Source of the DNA: Clostridia bacterium
Lineage (GTDB): Bacteria; Bacillota; Clostridia; RUG12999
Direction: 5' to 3'
Assembly: GCA_022801925.1 (NCBI GenBank)
Contig: JAAWTG010000005.1
Span: 39,562-103,561, forward strand
DNA length: 64,000 bases
A program made the translations under genes and the position numbers. Position 1 is the stretch's first letter. Each line of letters starts with the position of its first letter. Of this stretch, positions 1 to 8,440 are shown piece after piece. The notes beneath the pieces were generated by a model. The model was not told where the DNA came from. It worked only from the letters and a program-made list of their open reading frames with translations, and made no database searches.

Positions 1-8
1 CCGCAACA

Positions 9-752
9 GTGGCAAGCGGCGACGTCACGGAAATATTGAAGGGAATCCATATCGACATTGCGGAAAACGGGGTGCGGGCTGTCAGCTGCAGCGGAACATG
101 CGCTGCGATTGCAACGGTTCCCATGCAGACGGGCGGCAAGCTGTCCTTTACATTGCCGAAAGCGAATTTGTCTTATCTTGCGGCGGCGGTCGCAAACGAC
201 GACGAACTGGAGATAGGCAAATGCGGCGCATATATTGTGGTGATGAAAGAGGGCATGATGTTTTCGAGCCGGTATCTTGCACAGGAGTATGTCAATGTGG
301 ACGCGCTGCTGGATTCCGTCAAACCGGCGTACACCGCCAAAACGGAGTACGAGGAGTTCAAGACCGAGGTGACGGACATCTGCGACATTGCCGCAATGGG
401 TAAGGAAAAGTCGTATGTGAAGATGGAGTTTACCGAACATGCGATAAAAATGTCCACGGAGAACGACGTCGGCAGCAGCGCTGTCACGGCGCCGTGCGTC
501 CGGATTGAGGGCGGCGAGCATACCTTTTATTATCCGGCAAATCAGCTAAAGGATATTTTTAAGGCGCTGGACGGCACAATGGTCATCCAGCTTGACAAGC
601 GCGGATACTTGCTGGCGTTTACGCGGACGAACAAGTACATGATAACGCCCATGACTGATCTTGCCGTAAGACGACAGGCGGAAAAGCTGAAAGAGATAAA
701 AGCGAAGGGGAAGAAACCGGAAAAGGCTGCCGCTAAGAAAAAAGCGGCGTAA
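9..752 (+). CDS. DNA polymerase III beta (sliding clamp)-like protein, 5' end probably off-window
   Basis: Clamp-like start (VASGDVTEILKGIHIDI) and end (YMITPM); reading frame open to the window edge; Lys-rich C-terminal tail. Confidence 0.6.
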   Translation: MASGDVTEILKGIHIDIAENGVRAVSCSGTCAAIATVPMQTGGKLSFTLPKANLSYLAAAVANDDELEIGKCGAYIVVMKEGMMFSSRYLAQEYVNVDALLDSVKPAYTAKTEYEEFKTEVTDICDIAAMGKEKSYVKMEFTEHAIKMSTENDVGSSAVTAPCVRIEGGEHTFYYPANQLKDIFKALDGTMVIQLDKRGYLLAFTRTNKYMITPMTDLAVRRQAEKLKEIKAKGKKPEKAAAKKKAA

Positions 753-771
753 AATTTGGAGGAGGCAAATT

Positions 772-1329
772 ATGTATGTTGAAGAGAATTGTTTTATTGA
801 AAATGCAGCAAATGGCAATATGGTAGCAACCGCAATCGGTCTGTATGTAAACTCATATGTTTATCCGACAGAGGAGTTTTATACACGCATGGCTGCGAGA
901 GGCAGAAATGTGCAGCATAATTTTACCATGCTTTGTTTGGAATGGTTTCGGCGGCTTTCCGAGTGCCTAATTTATGATGAACGCAATGAAGCGTCAGTCA
1001 AATTGGCAAAGAGAATTTCAGAGGCAATACAATATGAGCCGCTTGAAAGGCAGAAAATGGCGAACAATTGGCCTTCGGACTGTTGTTTTAATTTCCGGAA
1101 TGATGCAGAGGCGGTAAGACTGTTTGAAAAATATCTGCGTCTTTCGGAGGACAACGAGGAGTTCATCTATACCATGCTGCATGGCGTGCATAGAACGAAC
1201 CAGCAGAGCTTTTCGCGGCTGTGTTTAGAGTGGCTGAAAAGAGCGGCGGAACAATCGGGCAGAGGACGGCGCTATGTCGTCCTTGCACGAAAGGCGGCAA
1301 AACATTACTGCTATTTACCTTTGGCTTAG
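772..1329 (+). CDS. hypothetical protein with two internal repeats
   Basis: ORF with RBS (ggaggcaaattatg); FYTRMAARGRNVQHNFTMLCLEWFRRL resembles FIYTMLHGVHRTNQQSFSRLCLEWLKRA. Confidence 0.6.
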   Translation: MYVEENCFIENAANGNMVATAIGLYVNSYVYPTEEFYTRMAARGRNVQHNFTMLCLEWFRRLSECLIYDERNEASVKLAKRISEAIQYEPLERQKMANNWPSDCCFNFRNDAEAVRLFEKYLRLSEDNEEFIYTMLHGVHRTNQQSFSRLCLEWLKRAAEQSGRGRRYVVLARKAAKHYCYLPLA

Positions 1330-1360
1330 ACTGTAAGAAATAAATTTTTGGAGGACAAAA

Positions 1361-2725
1361 ATGGATAATCAAAAGATTTTGGATGTGATGGCGGAGGTCA
1401 ACGGCAAAGCGGCGGAGCGCGAGGAACTTGTCGAGTACATAGCAATCGCGCTGCTGGCAAAGAAAAACCTGTTTATTCTGGGTGATACCGGGCAGGCAAA
1501 GAGCTAGTGCATCAATGAATTCCGCAAACGGATTACGGGCGCCAAGCAGTTTGAGCGCCTGATTTCCAAGCAGTGCGACGAAGAACAGCTTTTTGGGCGG
1601 ATTGACCTTGCAAGTCTCATTCCCGGCAGTATGCCGCTGGAGGAATTGCAGCAGGATACATCGTTCGCCGTGCTGCATACGCAGCTTGCGAAAAAGTATG
1701 AAGCGTATGAGATTGACGGCAAAAACAGTACCTTGTTAGAGACGGTGGAGCTTGCCAAGCAGCTAAACGCAGTCAAGCAAATCGTTTGCAGCCTGCGGCA
1801 GAGCAGCCCGAGGATGATCACCGACGGGAAGATTCCTGACAGCGATATTGTCTTTTTGGACGAGCTGTTTAAGGCGAACGACGGGATACTCAATTCCCTT
1901 CTGACCGCGCTCAACGAGCGGGTGTATACCAACGAGGGGCAGACGGTGAAAATCCCCGTCATTTCCTACTTTGCGGCGTCCAACGAGATACCGAATTTTA
2001 AGGACAGCACGCAGGCAATCCTAAAGCCGCTCTACGACCGGTTTGACCTAAAAATCCTCACAAATTATGTGGAGGACAAGCAGAATCGGCTGAATATCCT
2101 GAAGCAAAAGCAGAGCAATACGCCGGATAAAATCGGCGCGGGTATCACGCTTGCGGAGCTTGAGGAGATGCAGCGGGCGGTATCGTGCGTGAAGGTGGAC
2201 GATAAAATCAACGACCTGATGGACACGGTGCTGTGCGAACTGCGCCGGAATGGGATTCCTGTTTCGGACAGACGGTTCTTTGGTTTTGCCCCAATTGTGC
2301 AAGCTAAGGCGTTTTTAAAAGGAGGTACCGAGGTGGTTCCTAAGGATTTATTGGTTCTGAAAAATTACTTTTGGAACACTCCCGAGGAAATTCCAACGGT
2401 TGGAAAAATTCTGACGGACATCTGTGAAAATCCGATTGGCGCCGAGGTGGAAAAGTATGTCGCTATGGCAGAGGAAATCATGGAGGAAATGCAGGCGGAA
2501 CTGACGGCGGACGCGTCCAATATCAAGCCGTTTGTGAAATTCTCCAAGGAGCTTCTGCGGATTTACACGGATTTGTCCAATTTTGAAAAGCCGGATATGA
2601 GCGACGGGGACAAAAAAGAAATCAAAATGGGCAAGGCAAAGCTGGAGGAACTCAGCAAAATTGCGGACGAACTTGCAGGGACGACGCATATCTCATTGGA
2701 AGAGAAAAAGAGATTGAATGTATGA
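1361..2725 (+). pseudogene. MoxR-type AAA+ ATPase interrupted by in-frame TAG at 1505-1507
   Basis: ATG at 1361 with RBS; MDNQKILDVMAEVNGKAAEREELVEYIAIALLAKKNLFILGDTGQAKS*CINEFRKRITGAKQFERLISKQ, same frame continues through FLDELFKAND and ALNERVYTNEG. Confidence 0.8.
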
Positions 2726-2747
2726 AAAACAAGGGGGGAAAAACGAA

Positions 2748-2894
2748 ATGTTAAATATAAACATACTTATGGTGATTTTGGGCGCTGTTTTAGCGGTAAT
2801 CGGACTTGTCGGTATCATTCGCAAAAAAGAGTATTATTTAATACCATTTCAGATGGGCTTTTATATGATGGGGTTCTTCGGAGCACGGTTTTGA
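2748..2894 (+). CDS. small membrane protein, possibly frameshifted at its 3' end
   Basis: MLNINILMVILGAVLAVIGLVGIIRKKEYY...; the +1 frame continues with hydrophobic TVLILAGYISWWL*. Confidence 0.35.
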   Translation: MLNINILMVILGAVLAVIGLVGIIRKKEYYLIPFQMGFYMMGFFGARF

Positions 2895-2947
2895 TATTGG
2901 CAGGATATATCAGCTGGTGGCTGTAAAACGAATAGGAGGGAAGAAAA

Positions 2948-3388
2948 ATGTTGAACAATTGTACTTTTATCGGCAGATTGGTGAGAGAACCGGAGGTCAG
3001 AACAGTAGGAGAGGCAAAGGCCGCAAGCTTTACGCTTGCGGTGGATAAGCGGTTTAAGAGCAAGAATGAAAACGCGCCCACTGCGGATTTTATTCCTGTC
3101 AGCGTTTGGCGGAGCACAGCGGACTTTGTGGAGAAATATTTCCATAAGGGCAAGCAGGTTTCGGTCGTCGGGAGTCTGGAAACATACTCTTATGACAAGG
3201 ACGGAGAAAAGCGTTACGGCTTTCGCATCAACGCAAGCGAGGTGGGCTTTGCCGACAGCGCAAAGGCGGAGGATAAGCCGTCCGGCAAGAGCGGAAACCA
3301 ACCGGACAACGATTTTCCGGTAGACGAAGACGCGGATTTCAGCGGCTTTGGCGATCCGAACGCATTCGGGGACGACTTGCCGTTCTAA
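2948..3388 (+). CDS. ssb: single-stranded DNA-binding protein
   Basis: MLNNCTFIGRLVREPEVR start, OB-fold pattern, acidic tail ending DDLPF. Confidence 0.93.
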   Translation: MLNNCTFIGRLVREPEVRTVGEAKAASFTLAVDKRFKSKNENAPTADFIPVSVWRSTADFVEKYFHKGKQVSVVGSLETYSYDKDGEKRYGFRINASEVGFADSAKAEDKPSGKSGNQPDNDFPVDEDADFSGFGDPNAFGDDLPF

Positions 3389-3446
3389 AACATAAAAAAG
3401 TGGCGTGCAGGGGGATTTCCCTCTGTGCGCCGGGAGGTGACAAAAC

Positions 3447-5018
3447 ATGTTTCAGGAGATAGAGGAACTGCTGTCCGGCGGGCTTGCGGATTTGCAAACA
3501 TCCGTGAAACAACCGAAAACGGACAGGGTATTGAAATCGACAAGAATCGAACAGACCATCTTCGACGATTTGCATTCCGAAGCCGAAGCTTTGGCGGAAT
3601 GTGAACAATCGGGCAAAGAAAAGCTGAAAACCTTCGACAGTCTGGTGAACGACGTTTTTCAGTCTGTCTATACGCTGAATCCAAAATATATCGAGGAAAC
3701 CGATTTGTCGGCGCTGTCGAAGCAATTTAACCGGAGCATTTTGGACAGTCTGATGGCGGACGAAACCTATCCTGCTGTGAAAAGCGTATGCGAGGGCAAA
3801 GAATTGCCGGCATTAAGCGCGACGGAGGAGTTTTCGGAACAGCTATTGGATAATCTGGACGCTCTGCTGGATAGGGCGACCGGCGGCAAAGGCAAAGCGG
3901 ACGCGATAGACAAAATGCAGCGGGACAAAGAGAACTTGCTGGAAAAGTTACAGGAACTGCTGGAAAAGCGTGAACATACGCCCGAGCCGGAACGCGATGG
4001 GATAGAGAAGAAAATTATCCACACCGCAAACCGGGTTCAGGCGAAGAGCGAACAGGCGGAACTGTTTGAAAAATTGATAGAGAGCAATCTGCGGCAAAAC
4101 AGGGGCGCTATCCGGGAATGTGTGGCAAAGGCAGCGGAGGCGGCGCTTGGAAAGGCACGGGAAACCCAAGCGGCGGTGCTTGCGTGGGGTGACGGAGATG
4201 TTGCTATGCAGAAAAACGAGCTGAACACCGAGGTGTTAAAACGCTGTGCCGGTTCGGAAAAACTGCGGTATATCGCGCAGTTTCTGGGGCGGTATAAGCA
4301 AATGCTAAACTCTAAACGGCTGGCGGGGTATACCTACGGCAGAGGTGAGAAGTATGATATTGAGTATGGGAATAACCTTTCAAGAATGCTTACTTCCGAT
4401 TTATCGCTTTTGGCAGATTCATCGCTGCTGCCGCTGTTTGTACGCAAGTATCAGAAAAAAGGATTAAAGCAGTATCGTAGGCGGGAACCGGAGTATAAGG
4501 GCAAGGGGGATATTATCGTCTGTCTGGACGAATCCGGCTCTACCTTTGGGGAAAACAGCGCCTACGGCATGGCGATTGCCATGGTGCTGTACGAGTTGTG
4601 TAAAATCAACGGCACGAGCTTTGCGCTGGTGCATTTTGCAAGCCGCACCAAAACATATATTTTCCCAAAGGACAGGCAGATTCCCGGAAATGTTGTGCTG
4701 GAGTGCGCCGAGACCTTTTTAGGCGGCGGCACCAACTTTGATAACCCATTGCAGGAGGCTTGCCGGCTGATGCTCAGTGAAGATTTTGAAAAGCTGGACA
4801 TTGTGTTTATCACGGACGGCGTTTGCAAAGTATCGCCCGAAATTCTTGACGCATTTCAGCAAATGAAACGCGGTACGGGCGCAAAACTGACCGGAATCCT
4901 TCTGGATAAAGGGGAATGCATGGAATTCACACTACGGCAGTTTGCTGATAAAATCTATCGGACAAGCGAGCTGCTGCAGGAGCAAATTGTGGAAAAACTG
5001 ATAGAAGAGAGGCTATAA
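3447..5018 (+). CDS. VWA-domain protein, likely partner of the MoxR ATPase
   Basis: MIDAS motif IVCLDESGST; TFLGGGTNFDNPL; FITDGVCKV; adjacent to MoxR gene. Confidence 0.85.
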   Translation: MFQEIEELLSGGLADLQTSVKQPKTDRVLKSTRIEQTIFDDLHSEAEALAECEQSGKEKLKTFDSLVNDVFQSVYTLNPKYIEETDLSALSKQFNRSILDSLMADETYPAVKSVCEGKELPALSATEEFSEQLLDNLDALLDRATGGKGKADAIDKMQRDKENLLEKLQELLEKREHTPEPERDGIEKKIIHTANRVQAKSEQAELFEKLIESNLRQNRGAIRECVAKAAEAALGKARETQAAVLAWGDGDVAMQKNELNTEVLKRCAGSEKLRYIAQFLGRYKQMLNSKRLAGYTYGRGEKYDIEYGNNLSRMLTSDLSLLADSSLLPLFVRKYQKKGLKQYRRREPEYKGKGDIIVCLDESGSTFGENSAYGMAIAMVLYELCKINGTSFALVHFASRTKTYIFPKDRQIPGNVVLECAETFLGGGTNFDNPLQEACRLMLSEDFEKLDIVFITDGVCKVSPEILDAFQQMKRGTGAKLTGILLDKGECMEFTLRQFADKIYRTSELLQEQIVEKLIEERL

Positions 5019-5022
5019 AACA

Positions 5023-5205
5023 ATGGGAAGATATGAGGTGAAAATTACGGAAACATTGTCTATGGACATTGAAGTGGAGGCGGAAAGCGCGGCGGCAGCC
5101 GCACGAAAAGTGGAAGAAGCGTGGGAAAACAGCAAGTATGTTCTGACCGCAGACGACTTTAAGGAAGTAAATTTTTATGCACAGGAAAAAGAATTGGAGG
5201 AATGA
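5023..5205 (+). CDS. DpnD/PcfM-like small protein
   Basis: MGRYEVKITETLSMDIEVEAESAAAAARKVEEAWENSKYVLTADDFKEVNF. Confidence 0.65.
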   Translation: MGRYEVKITETLSMDIEVEAESAAAAARKVEEAWENSKYVLTADDFKEVNFYAQEKELEE

Positions 5206-5524
5206 ATATGTTTTATACGGTTTTGTTGGTACTAACCTGTTGTGAACTAATTCGGCGGGTACGCACATTTGTAAAGGAAAACGCAGTAGTAAAAGACGGA
5301 AAATTGGATGAGATTTCAGCCGGCGCATTTGTGTCGCTCGGAATGTCGGTGCTGTTAAGGGGTTCCCAAAAATCTGTTTTTGATTTTTGGGAAAGAGGAG
5401 CAACAACGGAACGGGCGATACTTTTGTGCTTTTGACAAAAGTGAGCAAGTGTAGTTTGTTGTGACGAGATGGTAATCGCGATTTGCTTTTTACCGTCTAT
5501 GCTGTTTCGGTAAACGGAGGTATC

Positions 5525-5836
5525 ATGCAGATATTACAGGTTGTGAGCGGCATTGTTTATGATGATGAATATGCACGGCGGCACGGCGGAAACCGGTTTT
5601 ATTACCTGAACGGTGATATAGAGACGGACGCAGCCGGAAACGCGGTGTATATTGAAAGCAGAAAAAAGGAAGGCGGCAGTGATTTTGAAGACATTACATT
5701 TTCCGTGCAGGATATGCCAAAGCTGATACAACGGTATATCCGGCTGTATACGCAGACGGTTGCAAGCAGAGACGAGGTGCAGTACATCTGCGTCCACTCA
5801 GACGAGCTGCTGAAAGAGAGGAGAAAAGCAGGATGA
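5525..5836 (+). CDS. hypothetical protein
   Basis: ORF with RBS cggaggtatcatg; 4-bp overlap with the next gene. Confidence 0.5.
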   Translation: MQILQVVSGIVYDDEYARRHGGNRFYYLNGDIETDAAGNAVYIESRKKEGGSDFEDITFSVQDMPKLIQRYIRLYTQTVASRDEVQYICVHSDELLKERRKAG

Positions 5837-6048
5837 ACAAACCAAGACGCGCCCTTTGCGGGCGGGAACTATATGCGGTACAGCCGGGGTGCAGAGCGTT
5901 TCTGGAAACAGACCGGGGACAGCTTATGACGTCCAAGGTGGTACGAATCCTTTACAGAAGCACCAAACAAGTGGTGATAGAAATCGAAAATTCGATTTAT
6001 GACATTACCCTAACCGGAGAGAGCGAACCGGAGCGCGCGGCAGTATAG
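5833..6048 (+). CDS. hypothetical small protein
   Basis: ORF overlapping the previous stop by 4 bp. Confidence 0.5.
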   Translation: MNKPRRALCGRELYAVQPGCRAFLETDRGQLMTSKVVRILYRSTKQVVIEIENSIYDITLTGESEPERAAV

Positions 6049-6120
6049 CGCACTTTGGAAGCTTAGAACACCATCAAAACAGGACTTGCTGTGCGTATGC
6101 GCAGCAGGTCTTGTTTTTTT
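6047..6120 (+). repeat. 74-bp direct repeat, left copy, containing a terminator-like hairpin
   Basis: agcgcactttggaagcttagaacaccatcaaaacaggacttgctgtgcgtatgcgcagcaggtcttgttttttt; recurs at 10475-10548 with one mismatch. Confidence 0.95.
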
Positions 6121-6322
6121 ATAACCTAAGTCGCAGATGTCCCCCGTCTCTATAGGCGGCGGGTTCCATATCAGGGTTTCAGCGGGGGTCATAATCCCAC
6201 GCTGAAACCTTGAGGAGCTAACGCTCCCTGCACAGGTTGCAATCTGTCGCAAGCTCTGCTTTTTGCGAGCAAAGCAGGAGCGTTGCTCCGATTTAAATTG
6301 ATTTAAAATTTAGAATCAGCAG

Positions 6323-6354
6323 TTGACAAAACAATCATGGTATATTATAATATA
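6323..6354 (+). promoter_or_regulatory. sigmaA-type promoter with palindromic operator-like sequence over the -10
   Basis: TTGACA (6323) - 17 bp - TATAAT (6346); perfect palindrome TATATTATAATATA at 6341-6354. Confidence 0.75.
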
Positions 6355-6393
6355 GTATATTACGATATACTTATATGAGAGAAAGGGATTCAT

Positions 6394-7785
6394 ATGTTTA
6401 TAGGAAGACAAAGGGAACTTGCGAAGTTAAATAAAATGTATGTAGGAAATAAGTTGGAGGTTGCGATTATATACGGGCGCAGACGTGTAGGAAAAACGAC
6501 GCTAATCAATGAATTTTGTAAAGATAAAAAAACGATTCTTTTTCCGGCAATAGAGAATAATGCAGAGGAAAACCTGGAAATTTTATCCGGTGCAATCTCG
6601 TATGCACAGGGTGAAAAATCCGGTGCGGCAATGAAATATAAAAGTTTTGCTGATGCATTTAAAAAAATAGAAGAAATGGCAAACAGCGAAAGAATTGTGT
6701 TTGTAATAGATGAATATCCATATCTTGCAAAAGCAGAAAAGAGTATATCATCGTTATTGCAAAGTTACTTGGATCATGGGCTTAAGTCAACAAAGCTGTT
6801 CCTTATTTTATGTGGTTCTTCTATGAGTTTCATGGAAAGACAGGTTCTCGGATACCAAAGTCCGCTTTATGGGCGTCGGACAGCACAGTTTAAAATAGAA
6901 CCTTTTGATTATCTGGATACGGGAAAATGGTTTCCGGATTATACTGAGGAAGAAAAGGCGATAATGTATGGGATTACAGGCGGGATACCATTGTATCTGG
7001 AACAGTTTTCACCAGAACTTTCCATTAAAGAAAATTTGCTATATCATATGTTTGACAAAAATGCTCTGCTATATGAGGAACCGTCAAATTTTTTGAAACA
7101 GGAACTAAGAGAACCTGCAACATATAATGCGATTATTTCCGCTATTGCTGCAGGGAAAACAAAACTGTCGGAAATTACATCAACTGTCGGGATGGAAACG
7201 GGGCTTTGCACAAAGTATATTGCAAATCTTATGAGTTTGGGAATCTTAAGAAAAGAAATCCCTGTAACCGAGCCTAAGTCGAAAAGACCTATTTATAGAA
7301 TAGCGGATAATTTTTTCAGGTTTTGGTTTACTTTTGTTTCAAGGAATACAGCCGCCATTGTATCGGGACGAATTGAAAAATCATATGACGTACTTGTTGG
7401 CAATCGGTTGTCGGATTATATGGGGAATGTATTTGAAGAAATGTGCAGGGATTATATTATGTATTATGATAGCGGCCTTCCATTTGATATGGCGGATATC
7501 GGGCAATGGTGGGGAGGAAATCCGAAAACAAAAAAACAAGCGCAAATCGATATTGTTGTTACGTCAGCGAATGGAAGCGAAGGACTTGTAGGTTCATGTA
7601 AATTCAGGAATGAGAAGATTGATATTGACGAGTACCTTTTGATGAACGAATACGCTGAAGCAATGGGAAAGTTTGAAAAAACATATTATTATTTCTTTTC
7701 AAAATCCGGCTATACGGACAAAATGTTTGAAAATGCAGATCGGCATATGCGGTTTATTACATTAGAAGATATGTATAAATTATAG
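6394..7785 (+). CDS. AAA ATPase with DUF234-like C-terminal domain (cassette 1)
   Basis: P-loop YGRRRVGKTTLINEF; FVIDEYPYL; LCGSSMSFME; C-terminal AQIDIVVTSANGSEGLVGSCKFR. Confidence 0.85.
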   Translation: MFIGRQRELAKLNKMYVGNKLEVAIIYGRRRVGKTTLINEFCKDKKTILFPAIENNAEENLEILSGAISYAQGEKSGAAMKYKSFADAFKKIEEMANSERIVFVIDEYPYLAKAEKSISSLLQSYLDHGLKSTKLFLILCGSSMSFMERQVLGYQSPLYGRRTAQFKIEPFDYLDTGKWFPDYTEEEKAIMYGITGGIPLYLEQFSPELSIKENLLYHMFDKNALLYEEPSNFLKQELREPATYNAIISAIAAGKTKLSEITSTVGMETGLCTKYIANLMSLGILRKEIPVTEPKSKRPIYRIADNFFRFWFTFVSRNTAAIVSGRIEKSYDVLVGNRLSDYMGNVFEEMCRDYIMYYDSGLPFDMADIGQWWGGNPKTKKQAQIDIVVTSANGSEGLVGSCKFRNEKIDIDEYLLMNEYAEAMGKFEKTYYYFFSKSGYTDKMFENADRHMRFITLEDMYKL

Positions 7786-7807
7786 AAGCGTTAAAAGAGG
7801 AGAAGCT

Positions 7808-8020
7808 ATGAGCGAAGAAGGAAAGTTTTTGGTATTCTGCATTGAGCAGTATAAATCTGCCAAAAAACTGACGGGCAGGCAGGTGATGGAGTTATTCGGG
7901 AAATATAAGGTGTCGGAGTACATTGTAAGCTGCTTTGAGGCGCTGCATACGACAGGCACAAACTATATCATCGAAGATATAGATTTCTATATTGAAGCGC
8001 GAGGTGCAGTGAATGTATAA
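7808..8020 (+). CDS. DUF3791-like small protein, copy 1
   Basis: MSEEGKFLVFCIEQYKSAKKLTGRQVMELFGKYKVSEYIVSCFEALHTTGTNYIIEDIDFYIEARGAVNV. Confidence 0.75.
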   Translation: MSEEGKFLVFCIEQYKSAKKLTGRQVMELFGKYKVSEYIVSCFEALHTTGTNYIIEDIDFYIEARGAVNV

Positions 8021-8054
8021 ATTCACCCGAAAATTTAACTCCCGGTATTGAGGA
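8008..8054 (+). repeat. cassette tail repeat, copy 1
   Basis: agtgaatgtataaattcacccgaaaatttaactcccggtattgagga; recurs after cassettes 2 and 3. Confidence 0.9.
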
Positions 8055-8290
8055 ATGCACAGAACCGTAAAAAACGGACAATAGAAAAAAAGACCCTCCT
8101 ATGGTAGAATAGAAATGAGTATACCATATTTGGACTAAAAATTTTATTTGTGCTATATAATTGCTAAGGATTAGTATAACATAAATTTATAGAAAGGCGA
8201 AAAGTCGGTGACAACGAAGAGTCAAACCTATAAATACAAAATTGCGTTTTTATACTTGAAATTATAATAATTTGTAGTATAATGATTACA

Positions 8291-8400
8291 GAAACCTTGT
8301 GTTGCAAGGTTTCGCGGCATAAGCCGCTTCCCGTGCCTTGCGGCACGCCTGTATCATTGAATCACGGCGCAAAAATACCCTTGCAAACAAGTATTTTTGC
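8291..8400 (+). other. run of four tandem hairpins, possible structured RNA or palindromic element
   Basis: GAAACCTTG/CAAGGTTTC, GCGGC/GCCGC, CGTGCC/GGCACG, GCAAAAATAC/GTATTTTTGC in ~110 bp. Confidence 0.6.
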
Positions 8401-8440
8401 TTGTGGTAAATATAATTGTAAGAAAGAGGTGACGAATGCA

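Noticed and set aside
98-403. Alternative + frame ORF inside the clamp-like gene
   Set aside because: It is Cys/Arg-rich out-of-frame translation within a supported CDS.
1505-1507. Element-wide TAG recoding
   Set aside because: TAG is used as the normal stop at 1327-1329 and elsewhere, so a local mutation, error or rare readthrough is more likely.
8282-8440. N-terminal 53-aa extension of ATPase 2 in the ORF track
   Set aside because: It covers the hairpin-rich region; the P-loop protein has a better start at 8441 after a good RBS.
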